Shown here: piece after piece, positions 24,459-32,409 of the stretch | Position numbering within the stretch: position 1 is the stretch's first letter | Layout of the letters: the number at the start of each line of letters is the position of its first letter | Source of the DNA: Cyanobacteria bacterium SIG28 | GTDB lineage: Bacteria; Cyanobacteriota; Vampirovibrionia; Gastranaerophilales; Gastranaerophilaceae | Assembly (NCBI GenBank): GCA_015152525.1 | Contig: SUTU01000002.1 | Location: forward strand, 101,239 to 165,238 | Length of the DNA: 64,000 nucleotides | Direction of reading: 5' to 3' | Position numbers and translations under genes: made by a program | Notes under the pieces: generated by a model | Databases searched by the model: none | What the model was told of the DNA's origin: nothing | The model's input: only the letters and a program-made list of their open reading frames with translations

Positions 24459-25766
24459 ATGGATCTTTTATTTAATCCTGCAACAATATCAATATTAGTT
24501 TTATGCGTGTTATGCTTAAAACGCATAAATGTTTTGCTTGCAATTATTATATCAACTTTGGTTGCCGGTATAGTATCCGGAATGAATCTTAAGCAAATAA
24601 TGGACATCTTTATATCCGGCATGGGGGGAAATTCAGAAACAGCACTCAGTTATATTTTATTAGGCGCTTTTGCTGCAACAATGGCTCACTCAGGATTTAC
24701 GGTTAAACTCTCTTCAAAAATCATTGATTTAGTTTCTCACAAAAGGTTTTTATTAATTACTTTTATAACTTTACTGGCAATAGCCTCTCAAAATATTATT
24801 CCAATACATATTGCGTTTATACCTATCGTTATACCAACGTTATTGCCAATCCTAAACTCTTTAAAAATTGACAGAAGAGCAGTTGCCTGCGCACTTGCAT
24901 TTGGCTTAAAAACACCATACATAGTTTTACCGGTCGGTTTTGGCTTAATATTCCAAAATTTGATTGCAGATAACATGGTACAAAACGGAGTTAATGTAAC
25001 TTTACAAGAAATCTGGAAACCTCTAATAATATTGGGGTTGGGAATGTTGTGCGGTTTAATAATCGCTTTGTTTGTAACATACAGAAAACCTCGAGAATAC
25101 AACGATATGCAAATATCCTCAAATCTGGCGCCTTCAAATGATTGTAGTAAATATACTATGGTAATTATGATACTAGCTGCATTATCTACCTTTATTGTTC
25201 AACTTTGTACCGGTTCTTTACCGCTAGGTGCACTTATCGGACTTGGAATAATTTTTACATTCAAAGTTATACCTAAATCAAAAATGGATTCAATGATGAA
25301 TGAAGGTGTTTATTTAATGGGGTATGTAGCATTTGTAATGCTTGTTTCAGCAGGCTTTGCAGACGTACTTAAAGAAACCGGTGCTATTGAAAATTTAGCA
25401 AATGCAACAATGAATTTTATGCCTGACAACATTATAATTTGTTCTTTAATAATACTAATATTAGGATTATTTATGACAATAGGTATCGGAACTTCATTCG
25501 GTACGATACCTATACTTGCAGTTTTGTTCATACCATTATGCTTAGAAATGGGGTTCAATACACAACAAATTATAATCTTATTAGCAGCAGCGGCTGCATT
25601 AGGTGATGCCGGCTCACCGGCTTCTGATACCACATTAGGGCCTACATCAGGTTTAAATGCGGACGGTCAACACAACCACATATATGATACTTGTATTCCA
25701 ACATTTTTACACTTTAACATCCCGCTTATTATATTTGCACTTATTGGAATTTATTTGTTTAATTAG
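24459..25766 (+). CDS. NhaC-superfamily Na+/H+ antiporter-like transporter
   Basis: A 435-aa polytopic membrane protein with about 11-12 helices. It resembles the YuiF/NhaC-type branch of the IT superfamily: RRAVACALAFGLKTPYIVLP in the middle, GIGTSFGTIPILAVLFIP and the C-terminal AAALGDAGSPASDTTLGPTS followed by DGQHNHIYDTCIPT. The conserved GDAGSPxSDTTLG segment is the strongest marker. The substrate could be Na+/H+ or a small organic anion or amino acid; sequence alone does not settle it. GAGGAAGAG at the end of the RWYD gene serves as ribosome site. Its stop overlaps that of the convergent gene by four bases. Confidence 0.82.
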   Translation: MDLLFNPATISILVLCVLCLKRINVLLAIIISTLVAGIVSGMNLKQIMDIFISGMGGNSETALSYILLGAFAATMAHSGFTVKLSSKIIDLVSHKRFLLITFITLLAIASQNIIPIHIAFIPIVIPTLLPILNSLKIDRRAVACALAFGLKTPYIVLPVGFGLIFQNLIADNMVQNGVNVTLQEIWKPLIILGLGMLCGLIIALFVTYRKPREYNDMQISSNLAPSNDCSKYTMVIMILAALSTFIVQLCTGSLPLGALIGLGIIFTFKVIPKSKMDSMMNEGVYLMGYVAFVMLVSAGFADVLKETGAIENLANATMNFMPDNIIICSLIILILGLFMTIGIGTSFGTIPILAVLFIPLCLEMGFNTQQIIILLAAAAALGDAGSPASDTTLGPTSGLNADGQHNHIYDTCIPTFLHFNIPLIIFALIGIYLFN

Positions 25767-26191
25767 TTAACACCAAAATCAAAGTCTTCTTGGATATTTG
25801 CTGATAATTTTTCCTTATTAGATTCCATAAATACTTCAATTTCTTCTAATTCGGTTGTTATAGCTGTGATTCGATTGTCTATTACAGTTTCCCATGCTGT
25901 TATTTCTGCAAGTTCGTTTTGATATTGTGCTGCAATTTTAGCAATTTCTTCTTCAAAATCAGGAATTTCAGTATAGTCTAAATAACGTTCTTGTAATTCG
26001 TCATCATTAGCATAAATTTCTTTAAAAATATTTCTTTGTTCGCGTTCTGCTGCTGCTTTTTCCATTTGCTTGTCAGCAGTAGTTGATAAAGAAAGAGTTT
26101 TCTGATCTTGCAAACAAGAAAGCTCTTGCAATAAATCATTTTTGCGAGTTTGATATGTTAACCATGTCTCTTGTAAACTTGCGATTGCCAT
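25763..26191 (-). CDS. Hypothetical coiled-coil protein, 142 aa
   Basis: I do not recognise it. Nearly the whole protein is predicted helical coiled coil (TRKNDLLQELSCLQDQKTLS and ITAITTELEEIEVFMES), acidic, rich in Glu and Gln, with the C-terminus DFDFGVN. It has no signal peptide or membrane span. Its ATG follows a weak AAAGAAAG. It is a single gene whose stop codon shares bases with the stop of the convergent antiporter gene. Such small coiled-coil proteins often act as adaptors or chaperones, but nothing here shows that. Confidence 0.75.
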   Translation of the reverse strand: MAIASLQETWLTYQTRKNDLLQELSCLQDQKTLSLSTTADKQMEKAAAEREQRNIFKEIYANDDELQERYLDYTEIPDFEEEIAKIAAQYQNELAEITAWETVIDNRITAITTELEEIEVFMESNKEKLSANIQEDFDFGVN

Positions 26192-26306
26192 CTTTCTTTA
26201 CCTATTTTATCTTACATATATATAAACAATTTTCTTTAAACATTATTTCAATCTTATATATTATTGTTACAAAACTTAATATTAAAACTTAATATTGCTT
26301 ACATTC

Positions 26307-26335
26307 TTGTTATCATTATAAAAATATTGTATAAT
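26307..26335 (+). promoter_or_regulatory. Promoter of the TPR-fliW-csrA run
   Basis: TTGTTA (26307-26312), a 17-bp spacer and TATAAT (26330-26335). A TTGTTACAA site lies about 40 bp further upstream. Confidence 0.75.
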
Positions 26336-26410
26336 TCAGTCAGATAGTGTATACAAAGTTTTCAACATTGTTGTATATTATAAGTAAAGTATTAGATAAG
26401 AAGGATTAAT

Positions 26411-27139
26411 ATGAAAAAGAAATTAATGGTAGCTTTAGGCTTGTTAATATTGTCAACATTAACTGCTTATTCAAAAATAGAAGTTCCGTCAGAATTAACA
26501 CCAATAATAAGGCTTTATAAACTAGGTAATTATACCGAAGCATATACTAAGGCAGCTGAATTTGTAAAAAAAGAGCCGGCAAATGCTTTAGGATATTATT
26601 ATATGGGAATTTCAGCTTCTCAATTAGGGAAAAAAGATGAGGCATTAGATTATTACAATAAAGCTTCAATTTTGGCACCTGAAAATAGTGCGGTTTATGA
26701 TTATGCAGCAAGAGGAAAATTGTGCATTGAAACTCCTAATAAATGCCAAAACTTTAATGAAAAATTAAGTGAGCTTGATGAGTTTATATCAAATAAGAAT
26801 ATGAAAGTTACAGAAGAAGTTCAAGCTCAATATGAAAAATTAAAAATAGAAAATTTTATGCGAGAAATGAATCGCACAGAAGATATTCAACCTCAAAAAT
26901 TTAAAGAATACTATGATTTTTCGAGTATGAACAATATGCCCGCACCGACAAATGATGAAATTGTAGCAGCATTAAGAACTTTACAACGTGCAGGCTTAGG
27001 TAATTTTGTTAATAATAATGATATTTCAATGTTGAATTATTCACAACAAAATCCTATACTTAATTCTTTCGGAACTTCAGATATGAATCCGAAGTTGATA
27101 CAAGCTTTATTAACGAATACTTTAACACAAGGATTTTAA
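26411..27139 (+). CDS. Exported TPR protein
   Basis: A 242-aa protein with a signal peptide (residues 1-21, MKKKLMVALGLLILSTLTAY, then SK) and at least two tetratricopeptide units: YKLGNYTEAYTKAAEFVKKE and GYYYMGISASQLGKKDEALD. The second half is less regular, with Asn- and Met-rich segments. AGAAGGA precedes the ATG. It would be periplasmic and serve in protein contacts. It leads a tight run with fliW and csrA, but no direct link to flagella can be read from it. Confidence 0.82.
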   Translation: MKKKLMVALGLLILSTLTAYSKIEVPSELTPIIRLYKLGNYTEAYTKAAEFVKKEPANALGYYYMGISASQLGKKDEALDYYNKASILAPENSAVYDYAARGKLCIETPNKCQNFNEKLSELDEFISNKNMKVTEEVQAQYEKLKIENFMREMNRTEDIQPQKFKEYYDFSSMNNMPAPTNDEIVAALRTLQRAGLGNFVNNNDISMLNYSQQNPILNSFGTSDMNPKLIQALLTNTLTQGF

Positions 27140-27154
27140 GAAAGTAAAAACAAG

Positions 27155-27586
27155 ATGAAAATTGAAACATTAAGATTTGGCGAGATTGAAATTGATGAAA
27201 AGAGAATTTTTAATTTTGCATTACCTATAATTGGGTTTAATGAACTAAAAAAATTCGCAATTATTGATATAAATAAGGATGGTATCTTTAAGTGGTTACA
27301 ATCGCTGGAAGATCCTACTTTAGCTTTTCCGATAGTTTCAGTTTTTAGTTTCAATGTAGATTATTCTTTTGATATTCCTGATAATGTTGTTGAAACGTTA
27401 AAAATAGAGAATGTTGAGAGTTTGTTAGTTATGAATATAGCGTCGATTCCACAGGATAATCCTAAAGGGACAACGTTAAATTTACTGGCGCCTTTGATTT
27501 TTAATATAGACAAGAATCTTGCAGGACAAGTAATTTTAACCGGAACCGGCTATGACATTAGTTTCCCACTGTTTAAAAAGGATTAA
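27155..27586 (+). CDS. fliW: Flagellar assembly factor FliW
   Basis: FliW binds flagellin and the CsrA regulator and relieves CsrA repression when flagellin is low. The 143-aa protein has the family frame: METLRFGEI-like start, FALPIIGFNELKKFAIID, then FKWLQSLEDPTLAFPIV, PDNVVETLKIENV and TLNLLAPLIFNIDKNLAGQV. It starts 16 bases after the TPR gene and csrA starts nine bases after its stop. The fliW-csrA pair is conserved in many phyla. No other flagellar gene lies in the window. Confidence 0.92.
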   Translation: MKIETLRFGEIEIDEKRIFNFALPIIGFNELKKFAIIDINKDGIFKWLQSLEDPTLAFPIVSVFSFNVDYSFDIPDNVVETLKIENVESLLVMNIASIPQDNPKGTTLNLLAPLIFNIDKNLAGQVILTGTGYDISFPLFKKD

Positions 27587-27594
27587 AGACAAAG

Positions 27595-27939
27595 ATGCTA
27601 GTAATATCACGTAAAAACGGTCAAAAAATAATGATTAACGACAATATAGTAATTACAATTGTCGATTCAAGAAACGGACAATGCAAGATTGCTATTGATG
27701 CTGATAAAGACGTTAAAATTTATAGAGAAGAAATTTATTATCAAATTAAGCTTGCCAATTTAGTTGGTAAAAATACAAGTACCACGGTTGTTGATTCAGT
27801 TTCAGATTTACTAAAAGATAATAATGTTAGACTTAATAACGAAGTTGAATTAAATTTTTCTGATTCAGAAGTTGAACTTGATAAAAATAATAACTCAAAA
27901 ACTTTTATTATTAAGAAAAAAGATCCTGATAAAGAATAA
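27595..27939 (+). CDS. csrA: Carbon storage regulator CsrA with long C-terminal extension
   Basis: A translational regulator that binds GGA-containing hairpins. Residues 1-50 match CsrA: MLVISRKNGQKIMINDNIV and KDVKIYREEIYYQIK, with Leu2, Arg6 and the RNA-binding Arg before EEIY all kept. Normal CsrA is about 60-75 aa; this one is 114. The extra 55 or so residues are Asn-, Asp- and Glu-rich and end in KKKDPDKE. FliW binds CsrA at a site that includes its C-terminal extension in some Gram-positives, so the longer tail may matter for partner switching. It is translated from a tight operon behind fliW. Confidence 0.92.
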   Translation: MLVISRKNGQKIMINDNIVITIVDSRNGQCKIAIDADKDVKIYREEIYYQIKLANLVGKNTSTTVVDSVSDLLKDNNVRLNNEVELNFSDSEVELDKNNNSKTFIIKKKDPDKE

Positions 27940-27948
27940 ATTTTGACT

Positions 27949-28515
27949 ATGTATTTTTTTAATATACAAAATTGCAATTTTAAACCAAGAAGCATTGAGC
28001 ATGCTTATTTCTGTATATTAAATAAAGATTTAGAAAATGCTGAAGCTGTCTTTGCCTCATTAGACTCACCCAGAGCTAATTGGGGCAAATCATTAGTAGG
28101 CATTTTACGAGGTTTTTTAGAGCGATTTCCAACTTATTTTGAAATTCGCAACTTTTTTGAAATAGATTTGGATTTTTTACTAAAAAATGAAAAACTTGAA
28201 TATGTTGAATTATTATTAGGGAGTTTGGAATTACTTTCTCAAATAAATCAAGAAGCATATAAATTTGCAGCACGTGTTATGTATGAAAATAAATTATACA
28301 ACGCAACGAGAGAATATTTAGAGAAATCCAAAAAACTTAACTATAGAGATCCTGAACTACATTTTTTACTATCAAAATATTATATGGATTATCATAACTA
28401 CTCAGAGGCTAATTACTATATTGAAGAGTGCTTAAAAATTCTTCCGGATTACTATCCGGCAAAAAAACAAAAGATAGCAATTCAAAAATTGATAAGCGAA
28501 TTTGATACTAATTAG
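27949..28515 (+). CDS. TPR-like protein, 188 aa
   Basis: A soluble helical protein with TPR-like pairs in the second half: LYNATREYLEKSKKLNYRDP and YHNYSEANYYIEECLKILPD. The first half looks like degenerate helical repeats (LNKDLENAEAVFASLD). I chose ATG at 27949 over the TTG six bases earlier. No clear Shine-Dalgarno is visible, and the gene begins nine bases after csrA, so it may depend on coupling. Its link with fliW/csrA suggests a role near that regulatory circuit, but this is only from position. Confidence 0.72.
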   Translation: MYFFNIQNCNFKPRSIEHAYFCILNKDLENAEAVFASLDSPRANWGKSLVGILRGFLERFPTYFEIRNFFEIDLDFLLKNEKLEYVELLLGSLELLSQINQEAYKFAARVMYENKLYNATREYLEKSKKLNYRDPELHFLLSKYYMDYHNYSEANYYIEECLKILPDYYPAKKQKIAIQKLISEFDTN

Positions 28516-28530
28516 ATTTTTCGCTATAAT
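28502..28530 (+). promoter_or_regulatory. Promoter giving a leaderless transcript
   Basis: TTGATA (28502-28507), a 17-bp spacer and TATAAT (28525-28530), then six bases to the ATG at 28537. The -35 lies within the end of the upstream gene. This is the clearest leaderless arrangement in the window. Confidence 0.75.
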
Positions 28531-28536
28531 ATCCTT

Positions 28537-29229
28537 ATGAACAACAAATTTACAGATATCTTCGAAACTACTAAAAAAGAAAATATAACTTATCAGCAGG
28601 ATAAAAATTCAAATTTTTTTCTTGAAGATATGACGTTGCAACAACCTATACGCATTTCTTCACAAGAAAGTTCCAGAAGATTAAATGATTATGATTTTAA
28701 TCTGTTAAAAGAAGATGCTTATAAAGACGTAACTGACGATTTGTTCAAATTAGAGTATAAAATTGCAAAAACTGAAGAAGAAATTAATAACTTTGACTCA
28801 CAAATTCAAGCAGCAAAGGATATTGGCGACACAAATTTGATAAATGAATTAAACTACAGAAGAAATTTAGCTATAGAGGATTATGACTCTCTTATTGCTA
28901 TGTACAATAACAAAAGCCTTTCTGCAAGATTAACAGATAACTTATCAAATATTTTTGGGAAAAATTTAAGAAAAAGTTTTACAAATTTTAAACAAAAAGC
29001 AACCGAAACTACAGATATAATTTTTTCTAAATTACCGGGTCCGTTTTCAGCTTTTGTAGAATTAAAAAAATCACTATCAAAACTGGAAAACATCAACAAA
29101 AGTGTTGATGAACTAATGACAAGAAACGTTCCATTTGGTGAAAATATTGATAAATATAACCAGCTTTCAAAATATATTATTAAAGCAAATTCTATACAAA
29201 GTGAAATATCCAGATTTATAAAAAAATAA
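28537..29229 (+). CDS. Hypothetical coiled-coil protein, 230 aa, leaderless
   Basis: I do not recognise this protein. It has a polar N-terminus, a long coiled coil (KLEYKIAKTEEEINNFDSQI), then a basic region (FGKNLRKSFTNFKQKATET) and a C-terminal helical segment (KKSLSKLENINKSVDELM). There is no signal peptide or membrane helix. A full promoter lies immediately upstream and there is no ribosome-binding site. A hairpin follows. Codon use is like its neighbours. Confidence 0.72.
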   Translation: MNNKFTDIFETTKKENITYQQDKNSNFFLEDMTLQQPIRISSQESSRRLNDYDFNLLKEDAYKDVTDDLFKLEYKIAKTEEEINNFDSQIQAAKDIGDTNLINELNYRRNLAIEDYDSLIAMYNNKSLSARLTDNLSNIFGKNLRKSFTNFKQKATETTDIIFSKLPGPFSAFVELKKSLSKLENINKSVDELMTRNVPFGENIDKYNQLSKYIIKANSIQSEISRFIKK

Positions 29230-29234
29230 AAAAA

Positions 29235-29253
29235 CGAATGAAATATTCATTCG
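29235..29253 (+). terminator. Probable terminator hairpin (weak T-tract)
   Basis: CGAATGAA pairs with TTCATTCG around a 3-base loop. Only CTTTA follows on the plus strand, so termination here is less sure; the A-run upstream would suit the minus strand better. Confidence 0.5.
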
Positions 29254-29388
29254 CTTTACGTAATCTATAACACAATACATACCATACGATATATTAAACT
29301 ATATCAGTAATTATTTTTCAAATCTATATAAGAAATTTGTTACAAAAATTAACTTTTTTATAATAAACAACTTTGTGAATATTTTTTA

Positions 29389-29397
29389 TGCTAAAAT
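29389..29397 (+). promoter_or_regulatory. Extended -10 of leaderless der
   Basis: TGC plus TAAAAT (29392-29397), then seven bases to the ATG at 29405. The same TGCTAAAAT is used at 16096 and 37311. Confidence 0.6.
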
Positions 29398-29404
29398 ACC
29401 TATT

Positions 29405-30751
29405 ATGAAAAGAAAACCAATTATAGCAGTAGTAGGACGTCCCAATGTAGGGAAATCAACATTTGTAAATAGGCTTATCGGTAAACGTCAATCAATTGTG
29501 GATGATTTGCCGGGTGTTACACGTGATAGAATATATTTTGATGTTGAGTGGCAGAATAAACTTTTTACTGTTATTGATACAGGCGGTATTATCCCTGGTG
29601 ATGAAGATGAAATTATGGTTTCTATTTATGACCAAGCTCGTATTGCTTGCGAAGAAGCTGAAAAAATTATATTCATTGTTGACGGAATTGAGGGTGCAAC
29701 TCCTGTTGATTATGATATAGCAAATATTTTAAGACAATCAGGAAAACCTGTCTTTTTAGCTGTTAACAAAGTTGATTCCAGCAATCAAATTACTATGTTA
29801 AGTGATTTTTATTCATTAGCAATAGGTGAACCTATTGCAATATCTGCATTGCATGGTTCAGGTGGAGTAGGCGACTTGTTAGAAGAAATTACTTCTGATT
29901 ATGAAATCGACGAAGATGAAGTTGAAGATAACACGATAAAAATAGCTATAGTTGGACGACCTAATGCCGGTAAATCATCCATTGTTAACTCATTATTAGG
30001 CGAAAAAAGGGTTATTGTTTCTGATATATCCGGTACTACACGTGATAGCATTGACTCAAGATTAACCTATAATGACCGAGAGTTTGTAATTATTGATACA
30101 GCCGGAATAAGAAAAAAAGCTAAAGTTGATTATGGCGTTGAAAAATTTGCTGTAGACAGAGCTATTCGTTCAATAAGAGAATGTGATGTTGCATTAATGG
30201 TCATCGACGCAACAGAAGCTGTTAACGGTATCTCAGATCAAGATAAAAAAATTGCTTCAATTATAACCGAAGCCGGTAAAGGTATGGTTATCGCAATTAA
30301 CAAATGGGACTTAATAGAAGATAAAAAATCTAACACAATTAATAAGTTTGAAAAAATGATAGAACACGAAGTTCCGTTCTTGAATTATGTTCCAAAGATA
30401 TATATAAGTGCAGTTACACACCAAAGACTAAATCAAATCTTTAAAAAAGTAGAAGATGTTTATACTGAGTGTACTAAACGAGTTTCAACAGGCTTGTTGA
30501 ATAAAGTTATCAATGAGGCTTACGCTCTCAATCCGCCACAAACAATCAAAAACAAAAGGCTCAAAATACTATATTCAACACAAGCAACAATTCATCCACC
30601 AACATTTTTATTATTCGCAAATAACGAAGAACTTATAAAAGAACATTATAAGCGTTATTTAGAAAATAAAATCAGGGAAGCTTTTGGATTTTTCGGTACT
30701 CCAATTCGAATATCAGTAAGAACTCGTTCCGAAAAAACTAAGAAAAAATAA
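29405..30751 (+). CDS. der: Ribosome-associated GTPase Der (EngA)
   Basis: Essential GTPase for maturation of the large ribosomal subunit. It has two tandem G domains: G1 motif GRPNVGKST near the N-terminus with DTGG and NKVD, and a second GRPNAGKSS with DTAGI and NKWD, followed by the KH-like C-terminal domain (PTFLLFANNEELIKEHYKRY). The start is taken at ATG 29405 (MKRKPIIAVVGRPN), the usual N-terminus of the family. A GTG 30 bases earlier would add residues that run through the -10 box. No Shine-Dalgarno is present, consistent with a leaderless mRNA. 448 aa is the normal length. Confidence 0.97.
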   Translation: MKRKPIIAVVGRPNVGKSTFVNRLIGKRQSIVDDLPGVTRDRIYFDVEWQNKLFTVIDTGGIIPGDEDEIMVSIYDQARIACEEAEKIIFIVDGIEGATPVDYDIANILRQSGKPVFLAVNKVDSSNQITMLSDFYSLAIGEPIAISALHGSGGVGDLLEEITSDYEIDEDEVEDNTIKIAIVGRPNAGKSSIVNSLLGEKRVIVSDISGTTRDSIDSRLTYNDREFVIIDTAGIRKKAKVDYGVEKFAVDRAIRSIRECDVALMVIDATEAVNGISDQDKKIASIITEAGKGMVIAINKWDLIEDKKSNTINKFEKMIEHEVPFLNYVPKIYISAVTHQRLNQIFKKVEDVYTECTKRVSTGLLNKVINEAYALNPPQTIKNKRLKILYSTQATIHPPTFLLFANNEELIKEHYKRYLENKIREAFGFFGTPIRISVRTRSEKTKKK

Positions 30752-30771
30752 TAATAATAATTATTATTATT
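30750..30771. repeat. Perfect AT-only palindrome between der and the L,D-transpeptidase gene
   Basis: A 22-bp perfect inverted repeat of (ATA/TTA) units lies between the convergent genes, overlapping both 3' ends. It may act as a weak bidirectional terminator, but it has no G-C pairs. Confidence 0.55.
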
Positions 30772-31381
30772 CTCTTATTAATACATATTGATCTTTACCC
30801 AATTGATAAGCTAGTGTATCAATTACATTGTTGTATACTCTGACACAACCTTTTGAGACTTTTTTACCTATAGAGCTTGGTTTAAATGTTCCATGAATAT
30901 ATTGACCATCTTCACCTATAATTTTTCCAGTTTTAGGGTCAACATTTTTTAGACGTAGTACGTGATTACCATAATCATTTGGATTTTTCTTTCTTTTTGT
31001 TCCATAAGCCTTTTCGTATGGATAATCTTCAATATCTGCAATAATTCTCAATCCGGGTTTTGTTGGTGTAGAATTTTTACCGGATGCTATTGGATAAACA
31101 TCTTTTAGATATCCTTCATAATCATAGTGGTAAAGTCTTTTTTCTGATATATCCACAACAATACTCGGATAAATAATATCTTTTCCAACTTTTAATTCCG
31201 GTGAGAACTCCATAGAATCGAGAGCTTCAATTGATGCACATATTTCTTGAGATTTTACAAATACATCTTTTTCATCATTCGTTTGTTGAGCTTTTAAAGC
31301 CGGTGCAATAAGTAGCAAAGGTGCTGTTATTGCCATACTTTTTACAGCCTTTGGGATTTGTACATTATTAAAAATTTTCAT
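30767..31381 (-). CDS. L,D-transpeptidase (YkuD domain)
   Basis: Periplasmic enzyme that cross-links peptidoglycan stem peptides or attaches proteins to them. There is a signal peptide (AITAPLLLIAPALKA, cut near residue 31). The YkuD domain runs from about residue 70 to the end: SIVVDISEKRLYHYD, IASGKNSTPTKPG, then YIHGTFKPSSIGKKVSKGCV with the catalytic His and Cys of HGT...SxGC[IV]R. It is short with no extra peptidoglycan-binding domain. Its ATG overlaps the trpS stop as TAATG, so it is co-translated with trpS. Confidence 0.93.
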   Translation of the reverse strand: MKIFNNVQIPKAVKSMAITAPLLLIAPALKAQQTNDEKDVFVKSQEICASIEALDSMEFSPELKVGKDIIYPSIVVDISEKRLYHYDYEGYLKDVYPIASGKNSTPTKPGLRIIADIEDYPYEKAYGTKRKKNPNDYGNHVLRLKNVDPKTGKIIGEDGQYIHGTFKPSSIGKKVSKGCVRVYNNVIDTLAYQLGKDQYVLIRE

Positions 31382-32382
31382 TAATACATCCTTATTATCT
31401 TCCTTACTTCATCTAAAACTTTCTTAGCCTCTTCTCTTGCTTTTAACGAACCTTCTTCAATAATTCTTTTTACTTCTTCCGGATGTTCTTCATAATAACG
31501 ACGACGTTCTCTAATTTTATCCATTCTTTCATTAATTTTAGCGCCGAGTTGTCTTTTACAATCAGCACAGCCTCGCAAACCTTTTTCGCATTCACAAGAT
31601 ATTGTTTCAATTTCAGTATCATTACCAAATATCTTCCAGTATTTAAAAGCAACTTCACATTCATCCGGATGCCCTGGATCATCTTTACGCATACGACTTC
31701 TATCAGTTATTGCTGACATAACTTTTTTAGCTGTAATTTCTGCTGAATCAGAGATTTTAATATCATTGTTAAATGATTTTCCCATTTTATTACCGTCAAG
31801 CCCACAAATTAAAGAACAATTATTTAATTTTGGCTGAGGTTCTACAAAGAAATCGGTATTATAAATATGATTAAATCTTCTCACGATATCTCTTGACAAT
31901 TCAACGTGAGCAACCTGATCAATTCCTACCGGCACTAAATCTGCATTAAAAGTCAAAATATCAGCAGTCATTAAGACAGGATACCCCATTAATCCATAAT
32001 TTATTTGAGATGCCATTCCTTCTTTAGATTTTAAAATTTTAGCCATATCTTTTAATGTCGGATCACGTTCTACCCAATTTTGAGGTGTAATCATACTTAA
32101 ATAAATATGCAACTCAGCTGTTTCAGGTACTAAAGATTGAACATAAATCGTAGACTTATTCGGATCAACACCACAAGCCAACCAATCCATTACAACATCT
32201 AATATATCTTGCTGTAAAGTTTCTGTTTTATCATATTTAGTAGTTAATGCGTGCCAATCAGCTACAGAGAAATAACAGTCATATTCTTCTTGTAATCTAA
32301 CCCAATTATCAATTACACCTAAGTAATGACCTAAGTGTAGTTTTCCTGTCGGACGCATCCCTGACATTATTTTTTGTTTCAT
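31381..32382 (-). CDS. trpS: Tryptophanyl-tRNA synthetase with a four-Cys (Fe-S type) motif
   Basis: Class Ic synthetase. The HIGH motif appears as HLGH in RPTGKLHLGHYLG and the KMSKS motif as NKMGKSFNN. The anticodon-binding part holds four cysteines in the pattern C-x22-C-x6-C-x2-C (from DECEVAFKYW to GCADCKRQ), which is the signature of the [4Fe-4S] TrpRS described in Thermotoga maritima. The start is ATG 32382, spaced eight bases after AGAGG; the GTG nine bases earlier lies too close to that site. The L,D-transpeptidase gene follows with TAATG overlap. It is the tryptophanyl enzyme rather than tyrosyl by its WVERDPTLKDM region. Confidence 0.95.
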   Translation of the reverse strand: MKQKIMSGMRPTGKLHLGHYLGVIDNWVRLQEEYDCYFSVADWHALTTKYDKTETLQQDILDVVMDWLACGVDPNKSTIYVQSLVPETAELHIYLSMITPQNWVERDPTLKDMAKILKSKEGMASQINYGLMGYPVLMTADILTFNADLVPVGIDQVAHVELSRDIVRRFNHIYNTDFFVEPQPKLNNCSLICGLDGNKMGKSFNNDIKISDSAEITAKKVMSAITDRSRMRKDDPGHPDECEVAFKYWKIFGNDTEIETISCECEKGLRGCADCKRQLGAKINERMDKIRERRRYYEEHPEEVKRIIEEGSLKAREEAKKVLDEVRKIIRMY

Positions 32383-32409
32383 TAAATACACCTCTTTTTT
32401 TTCATTTTA

